Assembly (NCBI GenBank): GCA_022709905.1
Contig: JAKLHY010000004.1
Span: 124,001 to 188,000 of the forward strand
Direction of reading: 5' to 3'
From: Verrucomicrobiota bacterium
GTDB taxonomy: Bacteria > Verrucomicrobiota > Verrucomicrobiia > Limisphaerales > UBA1319
DNA length: 64,000 nucleotides
A program made the position numbers and the translations under genes. The notes under the pieces were generated by a model. That model was given only the letters and a program-made list of their open reading frames with translations. It made no database searches and was not told the DNA's origin. Positions 50,940 to 59,920 of the stretch are shown here, one piece after another; position 1 is the first letter of the stretch; every line of letters begins with the position of its first letter.

Positions 50940-52844
50940 ATGACATTTGCCCTGGTCATTCTGATTCTGTTTCTGCCGCTGCTGGCTTCCGCGGGCATTC
51001 TGATGTTTGCCCGGAACCATCCGGCGGCGAGCGCCAAGCTCTCGATTGGGGCCGTGGTGATTTCTTTTCTCGCGAGTGTGGCCCTTTTCCGCTCCGGCCT
51101 GTCCGCTGAGAACCTTCCGGCGGAACTGGCGGTCCGCTGGCTCAACGTGGGAGATCTGGACATCGCGTTTGGTTTTCGTTTGGATCTGTTAACGCTCCTG
51201 ATGCTTGTCGTGGTGACAGGAGTGGCCAGCGCGATTCATCTGTATTCCTGGGGCTACCTCCGGGGCGACCGCAGCATTCCGCGTTATTTTGCCTGCCTCA
51301 GTTTTTTCATGTTCTCGATGTTGGGCATTATCATGTCCAACAACTTCGCCCAAATGTTCGTGTTTTGGGAACTGGTGGGATTATCGAGTTACCTGCTGAT
51401 TGGTTTTTGGTTTGAACGCCCGTCGGCCGCAGATGCCGCCAAGAAGGCATTCCTGACCAACCGTGTGGGTGATTTCGGTTTTCTGATGGGCATTCTCCTG
51501 CTGTGGAGCCAGCTGGGATCGGTTCATTTCGGGCAGATCCAAACTAAGCTGGCCGAGAATCCGCAGGCCCTGGGGACCCTGACGACGGTTGTGGCGTTGC
51601 TGGTGTTCTGCGGCGCCGTGGGGAAGTCCGCCCAATTTCCGCTCCACGTGTGGCTGCCCGATGCGATGGAGGGTCCCACGCCCGTGAGCGCTTTGATTCA
51701 TGCGGCCACCATGGTTGCCGCCGGTGTGTTTATGCTCTGCCGGGTGTTTTTCCTGCTCGCGTTGCCCGCCCAATGGCCGGCATGGATGGGGGGATTGTCC
51801 TGGTCCGCTTTGGACGTGATCGCGTGGGTGGGCGGGATTACAGCGCTCCTGGCGGCTTTGATGGCCACGCAACAGAACGATATCAAGCGGATCCTCGCCT
51901 ACTCGACGTTATCGCAATTGGGTTACATGGTGATGGCCGTGGGATTGGGCGGTCCCTCGCCCGCGATGTATCACCTGGCGACACACGCGTTTTTCAAAGC
52001 GCTGCTGTTTCTCGGCGCCGGCTCGGTGATTGTCGCGCTTCACCATGAACAGGACATCTGGAACATGGGCGCCCTGGCCGGACGGATGAAGGTGACCTTC
52101 TGGACCTTCCTTTTGGCCACATTGGCCTTGTGCGGTGTGCCGCCGTTCAGCGGTTTCTTCAGCAAGGACGAAATCCTTGCCTTGGCTTTCACCCAGAACA
52201 AGCCGTTGTTTTTCCTGGGTCTGTTTGTGGCGTTCCTCACGACTTTCTACATGTTCAGGCTGGTGATGGTTGCCTTCCTGGGCCCGGCAAAAAAACCATC
52301 GGCCAGCCATGCCCGAGAATCGGAGCCGGTCATGATCCTTCCCTTGATTGCCCTGGGTCTTCCGACAGTTTTGGCCGGCTTCTGGGGGATCGACGCGGTA
52401 TTCGGTCGAGGCTTTCATGGTTCGACGGAACACGCCGGGACTTGGTGGCAGCAAATGATATTTCCTTTCCACCATGCTCCGGTGCCCGCGCTGGCGAGCC
52501 TGGGCGCGTTTGCGATTGGCCTGGCATCGGCCTGGCGCCTTTATCGGCAGGCCAAGACGGATCCCCTCTCGACAGCCTTGGGCGCGGGATCGCGATTGCT
52601 GCAACATCGGTTTTACCTGGATGAACTCTATGAGCGCGGTATTGCGCTCACCCAGGACGCTTTGGCGGGCATCGCGGATTTTACGGATCGTTGGATTATT
52701 GCCGGCCTCCTGGTGCGAGGCATTCACGGAACGGTTGAACTGACAGGCCGGATCTTGAGGTTGTTCCAGACCGGCAATGTGCAGACGTATGCGTTTTGGG
52801 TCTTGATGGGCGTCAGCGCCTTGTTGTGGTGGGTGTTGCGATAA
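50940..52844 (+). CDS. nuoL: NADH-quinone oxidoreductase subunit L
   Basis: A 634-residue antiporter-like subunit. MFVFWELVGLSSYLLIGFW carries the key Glu of helix 5, and KSAQFPLHVWLPDAMEGPTPVSALIHAATMVAAGV is the core with conserved Lys and His residues (here cited in parts). The long C-terminal horizontal helix and last helix follow (RLLQHRFYLDELYERGI onward). It pumps protons at the distal end of the membrane arm. The ATG at 50940 lies 5 bp after nuoK; upstream frame is antiphase to nuoK. Confidence 0.95.
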   Translation: MTFALVILILFLPLLASAGILMFARNHPAASAKLSIGAVVISFLASVALFRSGLSAENLPAELAVRWLNVGDLDIAFGFRLDLLTLLMLVVVTGVASAIHLYSWGYLRGDRSIPRYFACLSFFMFSMLGIIMSNNFAQMFVFWELVGLSSYLLIGFWFERPSAADAAKKAFLTNRVGDFGFLMGILLLWSQLGSVHFGQIQTKLAENPQALGTLTTVVALLVFCGAVGKSAQFPLHVWLPDAMEGPTPVSALIHAATMVAAGVFMLCRVFFLLALPAQWPAWMGGLSWSALDVIAWVGGITALLAALMATQQNDIKRILAYSTLSQLGYMVMAVGLGGPSPAMYHLATHAFFKALLFLGAGSVIVALHHEQDIWNMGALAGRMKVTFWTFLLATLALCGVPPFSGFFSKDEILALAFTQNKPLFFLGLFVAFLTTFYMFRLVMVAFLGPAKKPSASHARESEPVMILPLIALGLPTVLAGFWGIDAVFGRGFHGSTEHAGTWWQQMIFPFHHAPVPALASLGAFAIGLASAWRLYRQAKTDPLSTALGAGSRLLQHRFYLDELYERGIALTQDALAGIADFTDRWIIAGLLVRGIHGTVELTGRILRLFQTGNVQTYAFWVLMGVSALLWWVLR

Positions 52845-52922
52845 ATTCGGACGGAATAGGCTGATCAAGAATAATGAATCATTGGAGACGGCGAAATCGA
52901 GAGACAAAAATAATTGGCAGTT

Positions 52923-53186
52923 ATGGCGGACAGGAAGGCAAACATGGTGCTTTGGGTGACAGCCGGTTTGGTGATGGCCAACCTGGTGGTGGTTCTGCTG
53001 GTGATGCAGCCCGGCCGATCCGGCGGAAGCTCGAGCCCTGTGGATGCATCGGATCATTTATCAACGGAACTCCCGTCCCCCGGCATGCCCGAGGGGAATC
53101 GCCCGACGACGAATGCGACCCCAAACGCCCGTTCAAAGGACAGCCATCATGCCGATGAGCCATCCCCGATGAGAGAGAACCGTTAG
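52923..53186 (+). CDS. Unrecognised single-helix membrane protein within the nuo operon
   Basis: An 87-residue protein from the ATG at 52923, 78 bp after nuoL and 2 bp before nuoM. It has one helix at about residues 8-29 (MVLWVTAGLVMANLVVVLLVM), then a hydrophilic, probably disordered tail rich in Ser, Pro, Asn and Gly. It does not resemble nuoA, which has three helices. It may be a lineage-specific accessory or assembly subunit of complex I, judging by position only. Confidence 0.6.
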   Translation: MADRKANMVLWVTAGLVMANLVVVLLVMQPGRSGGSSSPVDASDHLSTELPSPGMPEGNRPTTNATPNARSKDSHHADEPSPMRENR

Positions 53187-53188
53187 TC

Positions 53189-54793
53189 ATGTCTGTCTTG
53201 AGTTACATCCTTTTGTGGCCGCTGCTGAGCGCGCTCTGCCTATTGTGCGTGCCGCGGGAGCAGCGGGTCGCGATTCGCGCCGTGGCGGTCTTCAGCACGC
53301 TGGTGACCGCGCTGCTGGCCATCAAGATGTTTCTTCAATTTGACGCCGGTGTTCCGGGATTCCAGTTCGTGCAAAAAGTGGCCTGGGTGCGGGCCCTGGA
53401 CATCAGCTACCACGTCGGAGTGGACGGCATCAATGTCGGCCTGATCCTCATGGGCGCCGTGGTCGCGTTTGCGGCGGCCTGCGTGTCATGGGAGATCCAA
53501 TCACGCGAAAAGGAATTCTATGTCCTGCTGCTGGTGATGACGGGCGGGATTCTGGGGGCGTTCGCGTCGTTGGATCTGTTCTTTTTCTATTGTTTTCATG
53601 AACTGGCCCTGGTGCCGACCTTTATCATGATCGGGGTTTGGGGCCGCGGCCGGGAACGCAATTATGCCGCCTTCAAAATGACGATTTACTTGAGTGTGGG
53701 CGCGTTGTTGGCCCTGGCGGGTTTGATTGTTCTGTATATCCAATCCGGCGCGGAGAGTTTCAACCTTTTGGTGTTAACAGACCATTTGCGAACGCAACCG
53801 CTGGGTCCCCGCGTGCAACAGCTGCTTTTTCCTGTGCTGCTGTTTGGGTTTGGCATCCTGGTTTCCCTTTGGCCGTTTCATACCTGGGCGCCTCTGGGAT
53901 ATGCCTCGGCGCCGACCGCCACCGCGATGCTGCACGCCGGGGTGTTGAAGAAATTCGGGTTGTACGCCCTGCTGCGGATTGCGGTGCCGCTGGTCCCCGA
54001 GGGAGCCACGGCGTGGATGCCGGTGGTGGCGTGGCTCTGTCTGGGAAACCTGGTTTATTGCGGGCTGGTGGCCTGCCGCCAGAAGGATCTCCATGGACTG
54101 ATCGGTTACTCGAGTGTCGCCCACATGGGATTTGTATTTCTGGGTCTGGCCAGTCTGAACCTGATTGGCGTCACAGGCGCGGTTTATGTGATGATCGCCC
54201 ATGGATTTCTGGCGGCGCTCTCGTTTGGGCTGGCAGGATTTCTCTATCAACAAACCGGCACGGTCGAGTATTCCAGGCTTGGAGGGCTGCTTCGATCCAT
54301 GCCGTTTTGGGGAACCGCTTTGGTGATGGCGATGCTGGCGGGGTGCGGGGTGCCCGGATTCGCCAGTTTCATCGGGGAGTTGCTCGTGTTGTTTGGCGCA
54401 TGGAAGCCTTACCCGGTGATCACGGGTTTGGCATTGTGGGGCGCCTTGATTGTGGGGGCGGTCTACATGTTTCGGGCGATTCGCCACATGCTTCACGGCC
54501 CGCTGGCCGATGAATTCAAGACCGTGCAGGACGCCTCCGATTGGTGGCGACGCCTGCCTTTTCTGACTTTACTCGTGTTTCTCTTGGGATTCGGCTGTTT
54601 CCCGCGGATGCTCACGGTCAAGATCGAGCCCAGTGTGCAAGCGGTTCTGTCGCAACTCAAGACCGTGAAACCTGCGGTTGCGGAAACTCGGGGCCCGGCG
54701 GGAGGGCAGAACCCGGATTCTCCTATGGTAGCCCTGGGCGAAATCCGCAATCCAATGGACCCAGGGCCTCAGGCCAATCTCGAAGCGAACTAG
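53189..54793 (+). CDS. nuoM: NADH-quinone oxidoreductase subunit M
   Basis: A 534-residue antiporter-like subunit. YHVGVDGINVGLILMGAVV and FFFYCFHELALVPTFIMIG (helix 5 Glu) are typical, as are FHTWAPLGYASAPTATAMLHAGVL (cited in part) and GYSSVAHMGFVFLGLASLN. The C-terminal 60 residues are hydrophilic and longer than usual (KTVKPAVAETRGPAGGQNP). It pumps protons with NuoL and NuoN. The start directly follows the small membrane protein gene. Confidence 0.95.
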   Translation: MSVLSYILLWPLLSALCLLCVPREQRVAIRAVAVFSTLVTALLAIKMFLQFDAGVPGFQFVQKVAWVRALDISYHVGVDGINVGLILMGAVVAFAAACVSWEIQSREKEFYVLLLVMTGGILGAFASLDLFFFYCFHELALVPTFIMIGVWGRGRERNYAAFKMTIYLSVGALLALAGLIVLYIQSGAESFNLLVLTDHLRTQPLGPRVQQLLFPVLLFGFGILVSLWPFHTWAPLGYASAPTATAMLHAGVLKKFGLYALLRIAVPLVPEGATAWMPVVAWLCLGNLVYCGLVACRQKDLHGLIGYSSVAHMGFVFLGLASLNLIGVTGAVYVMIAHGFLAALSFGLAGFLYQQTGTVEYSRLGGLLRSMPFWGTALVMAMLAGCGVPGFASFIGELLVLFGAWKPYPVITGLALWGALIVGAVYMFRAIRHMLHGPLADEFKTVQDASDWWRRLPFLTLLVFLLGFGCFPRMLTVKIEPSVQAVLSQLKTVKPAVAETRGPAGGQNPDSPMVALGEIRNPMDPGPQANLEAN

Positions 54794-54796
54794 GCG

Positions 54797-56242
54797 ATGG
54801 ATATTCCAGTCATCATACTTGAACTGTCGGTCGGTGTTCTGGCGTTGGCGCTTTTGTTGCTGGATTTGTGGACGCCTTCGCAACAGAAGCGCGAGCTGGG
54901 CTGGGTGGCGGTGGTCGTATTGGGATTGGTGCTTGCCGGCAGTTTTCTCTTTAATACCGGGCAGGGGCTGACGGCTTTCGGGGGATTGTATGTGCTGGAC
55001 GGCCTGGGGATGTTCTTCAAACGGCTGTTCCTGGTTGCGGCCATCGCGGTCATCGTCATGTCGATGCATGGAGCGGATCCCCTGGCGGAGGGCGTTGTCG
55101 AGTATTACGCGCTTGTTTTGCTGGCCTTGATGGGCATGATGTTTGCCGCATCGGCCAACGATTTCAGCCTGTTGTTCGTGTCGCTCGAACTGATTACAGT
55201 GACCTTTTATGTCCTGGTGGCCATTCAGCGGAAACGGCTGTATGCGATTGAGGCGGGGATCAAATACCTGGTCATGGGCGGGTTGGCGTCGGCCTTTCTG
55301 GTTTATGGCATTGCGTTGGTCTACGGAGCCAGTGGCACGCTGAACTATGTCGCGCTGGCGGCTCGGGAGACCGAGCTGGTTCAGAGTCCGATCTTCGTGG
55401 CGGGCATGTTGCTGGTGTTGATTGGCCTGGGATTCAAGATTGCCGCGTTTCCATTCCAGCTCTGGGTGCCGGATGTTTACCAGGGGGCGGCCACGCCCAC
55501 GACCGCCTTTCTGGCGGCCGGTTCGAAAGCGGCTGGATTTATTCTTTTGCTGCGTTTATTCGGTTTGACCTGCCCATCCCTGGCGGAGAATTGGCGGCCG
55601 CTGTGGATGATCCTGGCGGCCGTGACGATTTTGTATGGAAACCTGTGTGCGATTCCCCAGCGCAATGTCAAACGCCTGCTGGGTTATTCGGGCATCGCCC
55701 ACGCCGGCTACATGCTGTTGGGATTGACCACGCTAACTCCAGAAGGATTCGCGGCGATCTTGTTTTACCTGGCCGGTTATCTGTTTGCCGTCCTGGGCGT
55801 CTTGTTTGTCGTTGGCCAGGTCGAGGGCGGCCCCCGGGCGGAGGACCTGGAATCGCTAGTGGGCCTGCATCAGCGTTCTCCCCTGTTGGCTGCGGCCATG
55901 GCCTTGTCCATGGTGTCTCTGGCCGGCCTGCCGCCGATGGCGGGTTTCTTCGGCAAGTTTCTTTTGTTGAAAGCGGTGTTCGTGCAGGGCGCGAACGATC
56001 CGCGTTTTTACTGGCTGGGCGCCGTCGCGCTGGCTGGAGTGGTGACCTCCATTTACTACTATCTGGCTGTGGTGCGCAGTCTTTACTGGGCAAACACCCA
56101 CTTGGCGGAGAACCATCCCCTTGTTCCCGCGCGTGCCACCCGGATGAGCCTTTATTGCTGCATGATTGGCCTGATTGTTCTGGGGGTGTTTCCAGGACCC
56201 GTGATGGATTGGACCGTCCAGATTATGGCGGCCATCCTCTGA
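54797..56242 (+). CDS. nuoN: NADH-quinone oxidoreductase subunit N
   Basis: A 481-residue antiporter-like subunit with about 14 helices. FVSLELITVTFYVLVAIQRKR, PFQLWVPDVYQGAATPTTAFL and LLGYSGIAHAGYMLLGLTTL are the typical blocks. It closes the proton-pumping arm. The start lies 3 bp after nuoM; its stop overlaps the MFS gene start (TGATG). Confidence 0.95.
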   Translation: MDIPVIILELSVGVLALALLLLDLWTPSQQKRELGWVAVVVLGLVLAGSFLFNTGQGLTAFGGLYVLDGLGMFFKRLFLVAAIAVIVMSMHGADPLAEGVVEYYALVLLALMGMMFAASANDFSLLFVSLELITVTFYVLVAIQRKRLYAIEAGIKYLVMGGLASAFLVYGIALVYGASGTLNYVALAARETELVQSPIFVAGMLLVLIGLGFKIAAFPFQLWVPDVYQGAATPTTAFLAAGSKAAGFILLLRLFGLTCPSLAENWRPLWMILAAVTILYGNLCAIPQRNVKRLLGYSGIAHAGYMLLGLTTLTPEGFAAILFYLAGYLFAVLGVLFVVGQVEGGPRAEDLESLVGLHQRSPLLAAAMALSMVSLAGLPPMAGFFGKFLLLKAVFVQGANDPRFYWLGAVALAGVVTSIYYYLAVVRSLYWANTHLAENHPLVPARATRMSLYCCMIGLIVLGVFPGPVMDWTVQIMAAIL

Positions 56243-57609
56243 TGAGGTTGTTGCGACCATTGGCAAGACGGTTGGATCAGGGCGGATTTCCCGCCGGTGT
56301 GTCCAACGCCTTTCTCTTCGCCATCTTCAACGCGTTTTCGTTCCAGATTGTTTTGAGCAGTCCCATGGTGCTCTTTGCGCGGGCGTTGGGCGCCAGCGCA
56401 ACGGTGCTTGGGATTATTGCCGGCATGATGCCCTTGCTGGTGATTTTCCAAATACCCGCCGCCCATTACGTCGCCCGCGTTGGCTACAAACAATTCGTAT
56501 TTGCGGGGTGGGGGACGCGGGTCATGTTCATCTTTGGCATGGCGTTGGTCCCCATGACCGGCATTTTCCTGAGCCCGACCAGCCAGCTGGCCCTCCTGCT
56601 TTTTCTGTTGTTTGGCTTCAACCTGTCGCGCGGCATCTCCAGCTGCGCCTGGCTGCCCTGGATTACCTCGCTGATCCCCGAAAACATCCGGGGCCGATAC
56701 CTGGCTTGGGACGCCGCCTGCGTCAACCTGGCCAGCTTCGTGACCTTTGTTCTCGCCGCCTTCTGCCTGGGGATCCAGCCGCGACCGTGGCAGTTCGCCG
56801 TCCTGTTCGCCTTCAGCGCCACCATGGGCATGGCCAGCCTGTCCTTCCTCCGTCAAATGCCCGATGTCGCATCTCCTGAAGAAACAAAAGTCACAACCAC
56901 ACCCGTCCCCTGGAGGGAAATCGCGGGTTACGCCCCCTTTCGCAAGCTCCTGCTGGTCTATTTTGTCTGGTCGATTGCCTATGGGGGATTGACCACTTTT
57001 GTGGTGGCTTTTCTGCGGTCGGAACTGCGAATGACGGAACAGACGATCTTGTTACTCACAGCGGTTTCATTTATCGGGGGCTGGAGCAGCCTCGGGCTGT
57101 TGGGTAGCCGGATGGATCGCCTGGGCAGCAAACCGGTCCTCATCTTTTCGTTTCTCACCTGGATCTTTCTGATGCTGGGCTGGGCTGGGCTGGCTGGCGG
57201 CTTGGTGTCCGCGCGCCTGGTGTTGATCCTGGTTCTGGAATTCCTGATCGGCCTGGCCAGCGCGTTAATCAACATGGCCACCCTGCGCCTGGCCATGGCG
57301 GTGATTCCGGTCATGGGTCGCAACCATTTCTTTGCCCTCTATTCCGTGGTGGGCAACCTGACCCAAGGCATCGCCCCCATCCTTTGGGGGCTGTTGATCG
57401 ATGCCCTGAGAGTCCTTCATATCCGCTGGAAATACTGGGAATGGAACCGGTACAGCGTTTTTTTCCTCCTAGTCACAGTGGTCTTCATCTGGGCCTTGGC
57501 CTCCACCCGGCGATTGGAGGAACCCAAAGCCGCTCGCATGGATGAACTGCTGCGTGAAGTGCTCCTCCAACCCTGGCGATTCTGGCTCCGCTTCTGGCCG
57601 CGCGGATAA
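56242..57609 (+). CDS. MFS transporter coupled to the nuo operon
   Basis: A 455-residue membrane protein with about 12 helices in two halves. FARALGASATVLGIIAGMMPLL and a mid loop WITSLIPENIRGRYLAWDAA (resembling the R-G-R-Y/F loop between helices) fit the major facilitator fold, with a second half from FRKLLLVYFVWSIAYGGL. The ATG at 56242 overlaps the nuoN stop by one base (TGATG), so it is translationally coupled. The substrate is unknown; a long in-frame extension into nuoN (to 55591) is a shadow of nuoN. Confidence 0.8.
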   Translation: MRLLRPLARRLDQGGFPAGVSNAFLFAIFNAFSFQIVLSSPMVLFARALGASATVLGIIAGMMPLLVIFQIPAAHYVARVGYKQFVFAGWGTRVMFIFGMALVPMTGIFLSPTSQLALLLFLLFGFNLSRGISSCAWLPWITSLIPENIRGRYLAWDAACVNLASFVTFVLAAFCLGIQPRPWQFAVLFAFSATMGMASLSFLRQMPDVASPEETKVTTTPVPWREIAGYAPFRKLLLVYFVWSIAYGGLTTFVVAFLRSELRMTEQTILLLTAVSFIGGWSSLGLLGSRMDRLGSKPVLIFSFLTWIFLMLGWAGLAGGLVSARLVLILVLEFLIGLASALINMATLRLAMAVIPVMGRNHFFALYSVVGNLTQGIAPILWGLLIDALRVLHIRWKYWEWNRYSVFFLLVTVVFIWALASTRRLEEPKAARMDELLREVLLQPWRFWLRFWPRG

Positions 57610-57770
57610 ACAACGCATCCGTTCCCGCCGCCCAAAGACTTCAGCCGGTTCGTTCGTGAGGTCGTGGAGGATGTGTTCAGTAGATAAAGATGGGATGGAT
57701 TCTCCGCCCCCTTTCCATTGCTTCTTCAAGTATCAACCGATCTGCTGATATATGGAAAATATAAATTGCC

Positions 57771-57788
57771 ACAATAAATATTTATTGT
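57771..57788. terminator. Perfect AT palindrome between convergent genes
   Basis: ACAATAAATATTTATTGT, a perfect 18-bp inverted repeat, flanked by TATAAAT-like sequence in a GC-rich genome. It lies in the 376-bp gap between the convergent MFS and DeoR genes. It may act in termination or be an insertion or protein-binding site. Confidence 0.35.
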
Positions 57789-57893
57789 TATAAATACTTT
57801 GTTTCCCAATACTCCTTGCGAAGTGGTTTGCGCTATTATCAAGCCGTAAACAATTGGCCTGATCCAGTCGCCGTGGGCCTTCCCCATTTTGCT

Positions 57894-57957
57894 TTAACCG
57901 CAGATGACGCCGATCAACGCAGATCATTCATCGTCTGCGCCATCTGCGGTTGAGAGA
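57894..57957. repeat. AACCGCAGAT hairpin element, copy 2
   Basis: A near copy of 35248-35322, shorter in the middle. AACCGCAGAT pairs with ATCTGCGGTT, and inner CGCAGA pairs with TCTGCG; ends with GAGAGA. It sits 28 bp beyond the DeoR stop codon. Confidence 0.8.
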
Positions 57958-57985
57958 TCGGATGTGTGGGCGATCGAAGGCAAGA

Positions 57986-58804
57986 CTACAATCTGGATCC
58001 GTTCAGCGATCCACCGTTGAGATTTGGTCCGCCGTTTTTTTCCCGTTCGGTGGCTATGACGACGGTGATCCCATTGGCCTTGAGTTTATCCATCAGGTCA
58101 GCCGGCGCTGCCTCGTCCGTTACCAGAATATCGATTTCTTCCACCGGACAAAGGTAAGACATGGACTTGCGCCCGAACTTCGTATGGTCAAGACAAAAGA
58201 TCACCTGCGAAGCCGCCTGCATCATCGCCCGCTGGATGTCAATCAGCAGGCCGTGAGAATTTGTCAATCCCTCTTCTGTGATTCCTCCGGCGCTCATGAT
58301 GGCGACATCGGCATGCATCTGGGAAAAGCTCTCCACCGCCAACGGTCCCACCAACACGCCCAGCCTGGGATACAATACTCCGCCCGACAGGACCACTTCC
58401 ACCTGGCTCTCCGAAGCGTAAAGATTCGCAACCGGCAGACTGTTGGTGATGATTTGCGGCCGTTTCTCCCCCAAATACCGCGCCACGTGAAACACGGTGG
58501 TGCCCGCATCCACAATCACGCTCTGCGTCGGGCTCACCAAGTTGGCACAACATCGACCGATGGCTTCCTTCTCACCCAATTGATGCGTGTCGCGAGCTGT
58601 AAACGCATACTCATCTGTGCGCGGTGACACTAATCTCGCCCCCCCATGCGTCCGTCTTAAGATCCCTGTGGTTTCCAGCACGTCTAAATCGCGTCGGACG
58701 GTGGAGATGGAGGCTTTCACTTCCCTGGCCAGCTCAGACAACGATGCAAACTCAACACTTTGAAGATATTCCGATATTCGAACCTGACGCTCTTCGGCCT
58801 GCAT
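57986..58804 (-). CDS. DeoR family regulator of the BMC operon
   Basis: From the ATG at 58804 the product has 272 residues. The N-terminal HTH is RISEYLQSVEFASLSELARE followed by STVRRDLDVLETTG and RRTHGGAR; the C-terminal sugar-phosphate-binding domain shows VIVDAGTTVFHVARYL, TNSLPVANLY and a late CLDHTKFGRKS. DeoR proteins usually repress sugar catabolic genes and respond to phosphorylated sugars, here perhaps fuculose- or rhamnulose-1-phosphate (inference). It is divergent from pduL with 95 bp between the starts. A frame upstream to 58876 crosses this promoter region and is rejected. Confidence 0.9.
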   Translation of the reverse strand: MQAEERQVRISEYLQSVEFASLSELAREVKASISTVRRDLDVLETTGILRRTHGGARLVSPRTDEYAFTARDTHQLGEKEAIGRCCANLVSPTQSVIVDAGTTVFHVARYLGEKRPQIITNSLPVANLYASESQVEVVLSGGVLYPRLGVLVGPLAVESFSQMHADVAIMSAGGITEEGLTNSHGLLIDIQRAMMQAASQVIFCLDHTKFGRKSMSYLCPVEEIDILVTDEAAPADLMDKLKANGITVVIATEREKNGGPNLNGGSLNGSRL

Positions 58805-58899
58805 GTTGGAAGATATTGATAGATTTTGGTGTTTCTTGCAATCTTTTTGTTGACAATGGGCTGGATTTTTCGTCATGCTGGGCTCCGATTTGATGGGTT
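58805..58899. promoter_or_regulatory. Divergent control region of the BMC operon
   Basis: This AT-rich 95-bp gap between the DeoR and pduL starts must hold both promoters. A consensus TTGACA at 58850-58855 faces pduL, but the -10 at 17 bp (TCATGC) is poor. TTGCAATC...GTTGACAA around 58837-58857 is a loose inverted repeat that could be the DeoR operator. Confidence 0.4.
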
Positions 58900-59580
58900 A
58901 TGGCCACGATGACTCCAACACCGCCACGCGCTTTGATCGAACAGATGGTTCGCAAGGTGGTTTATCAGAGGCTAGGCAAGCCCTTGCCTCGCGATGCGAC
59001 CGCTCCGAATCCGCTTGTGGTCAATGTGAGCGCACGCCACTGTCACCTGACGAAGGAAGCTGTCGAGGCCTTGTTTGGCCGGGGGAGGCAGTTGACGCCT
59101 GTCAAGGCCCTTTATCAGGAGGGACAGTTTGCGGCGAAAGAGACTGTGACATTGATTGGGCCGCGGAGCCGGGTGATATCGAATTTACGGATCCTGGGGC
59201 CGTGTCGGGACATCAACCAGGTGGAGTTGGCGTATACGGATGCGGTAGCCCTGGGATTTGAGATCCCGTTGAAGCTGTCTGGAGACATTGAGGGCACGCC
59301 GGGATGCATGTTGATGGGGCCCGCCGGTTTTTTTGAGATGTCGCAGGGAGTGATACGCGCCAAACGGCATGTGCACATGCATCCGATGGATGCGGAATTC
59401 TACGGGGTGAAGACCGGAGCGATGATGCGGCTCAAAGTGGGAGGGGAATGCGGCATGACTTTCAACAACATGCTGGCGCGGGTGAACGAGAGTCTCAAAC
59501 TGGAGGTTCATATTGACACGGACGAGGGCAACGCCTGCAACCTGCAGCCGGGAACGCCGTGCGAGTTGCTCAAGCAATGA
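58900..59580 (+). CDS. pduL: PduL-type phosphate acyltransferase
   Basis: A 226-residue protein. The two PduL beta-barrel domains carry the zinc ligands: VSARHCHLT (His47, His49) and AKRHVHMHPMD (His157, His159, His161), in the spacing of structurally studied PduL proteins. The N-terminal PRALIEQMVRKVVYQRLG is an amphipathic helix of the kind that targets enzymes to microcompartment shells. It exchanges CoA for phosphate on acyl-CoA (propionyl- or lactyl-CoA), recycling CoA inside the BMC. It is the first gene of the BMC operon and ends 32 bp before the first shell gene. Confidence 0.93.
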   Translation: MATMTPTPPRALIEQMVRKVVYQRLGKPLPRDATAPNPLVVNVSARHCHLTKEAVEALFGRGRQLTPVKALYQEGQFAAKETVTLIGPRSRVISNLRILGPCRDINQVELAYTDAVALGFEIPLKLSGDIEGTPGCMLMGPAGFFEMSQGVIRAKRHVHMHPMDAEFYGVKTGAMMRLKVGGECGMTFNNMLARVNESLKLEVHIDTDEGNACNLQPGTPCELLKQ

Positions 59581-59612
59581 CATTTTAAGAACATTAACCC
59601 AAAGGTGAAACG

Positions 59613-59903
59613 ATGAGTGAAGCATTAGGCATGATAGAGACCAAGGGCTACGTGGGCAGCGTGGAGGCCAGCGACGCCATGGTCAAGGCGGCCAACGTGT
59701 CGTTGGTCAAGACCATTCCGATTGGCGGCGGCATGATCACGGTGCTGGCCAAGGGGGACGTGGGCAGCGTGCGGGCGGCGGTGGACGCCGGAAGCAAGGC
59801 GGCCAGCAAGGTGGGGGAATTGATCAGCGCCCACCTTATTGCGCGTCCGCATGAAGATCTGCTCAAGGCATTTCTGGATGTGGGGAGCAAAACCACCAAA
59901 TAA
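59613..59903 (+). CDS. BMC-H shell protein 1
   Basis: A 96-residue single-domain Pfam00936-type shell protein. [24 protein letters not shown] begins the domain (cited in part: [17 protein letters not shown]), and [12 protein letters not shown] closes it. The pore loop reads IPIGGGM. Six copies form a hexamer tiling the compartment facets. The ribosome binding site AAAGGTGAA precedes the ATG. Followed 17 bp later by a second BMC-H gene. Confidence 0.96.
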   Translation: MSEALGMIETKGYVGSVEASDAMVKAANVSLVKTIPIGGGMITVLAKGDVGSVRAAVDAGSKAASKVGELISAHLIARPHEDLLKAFLDVGSKTTK

Positions 59904-59920
59904 CGGAGAGGAGTTTTTGT

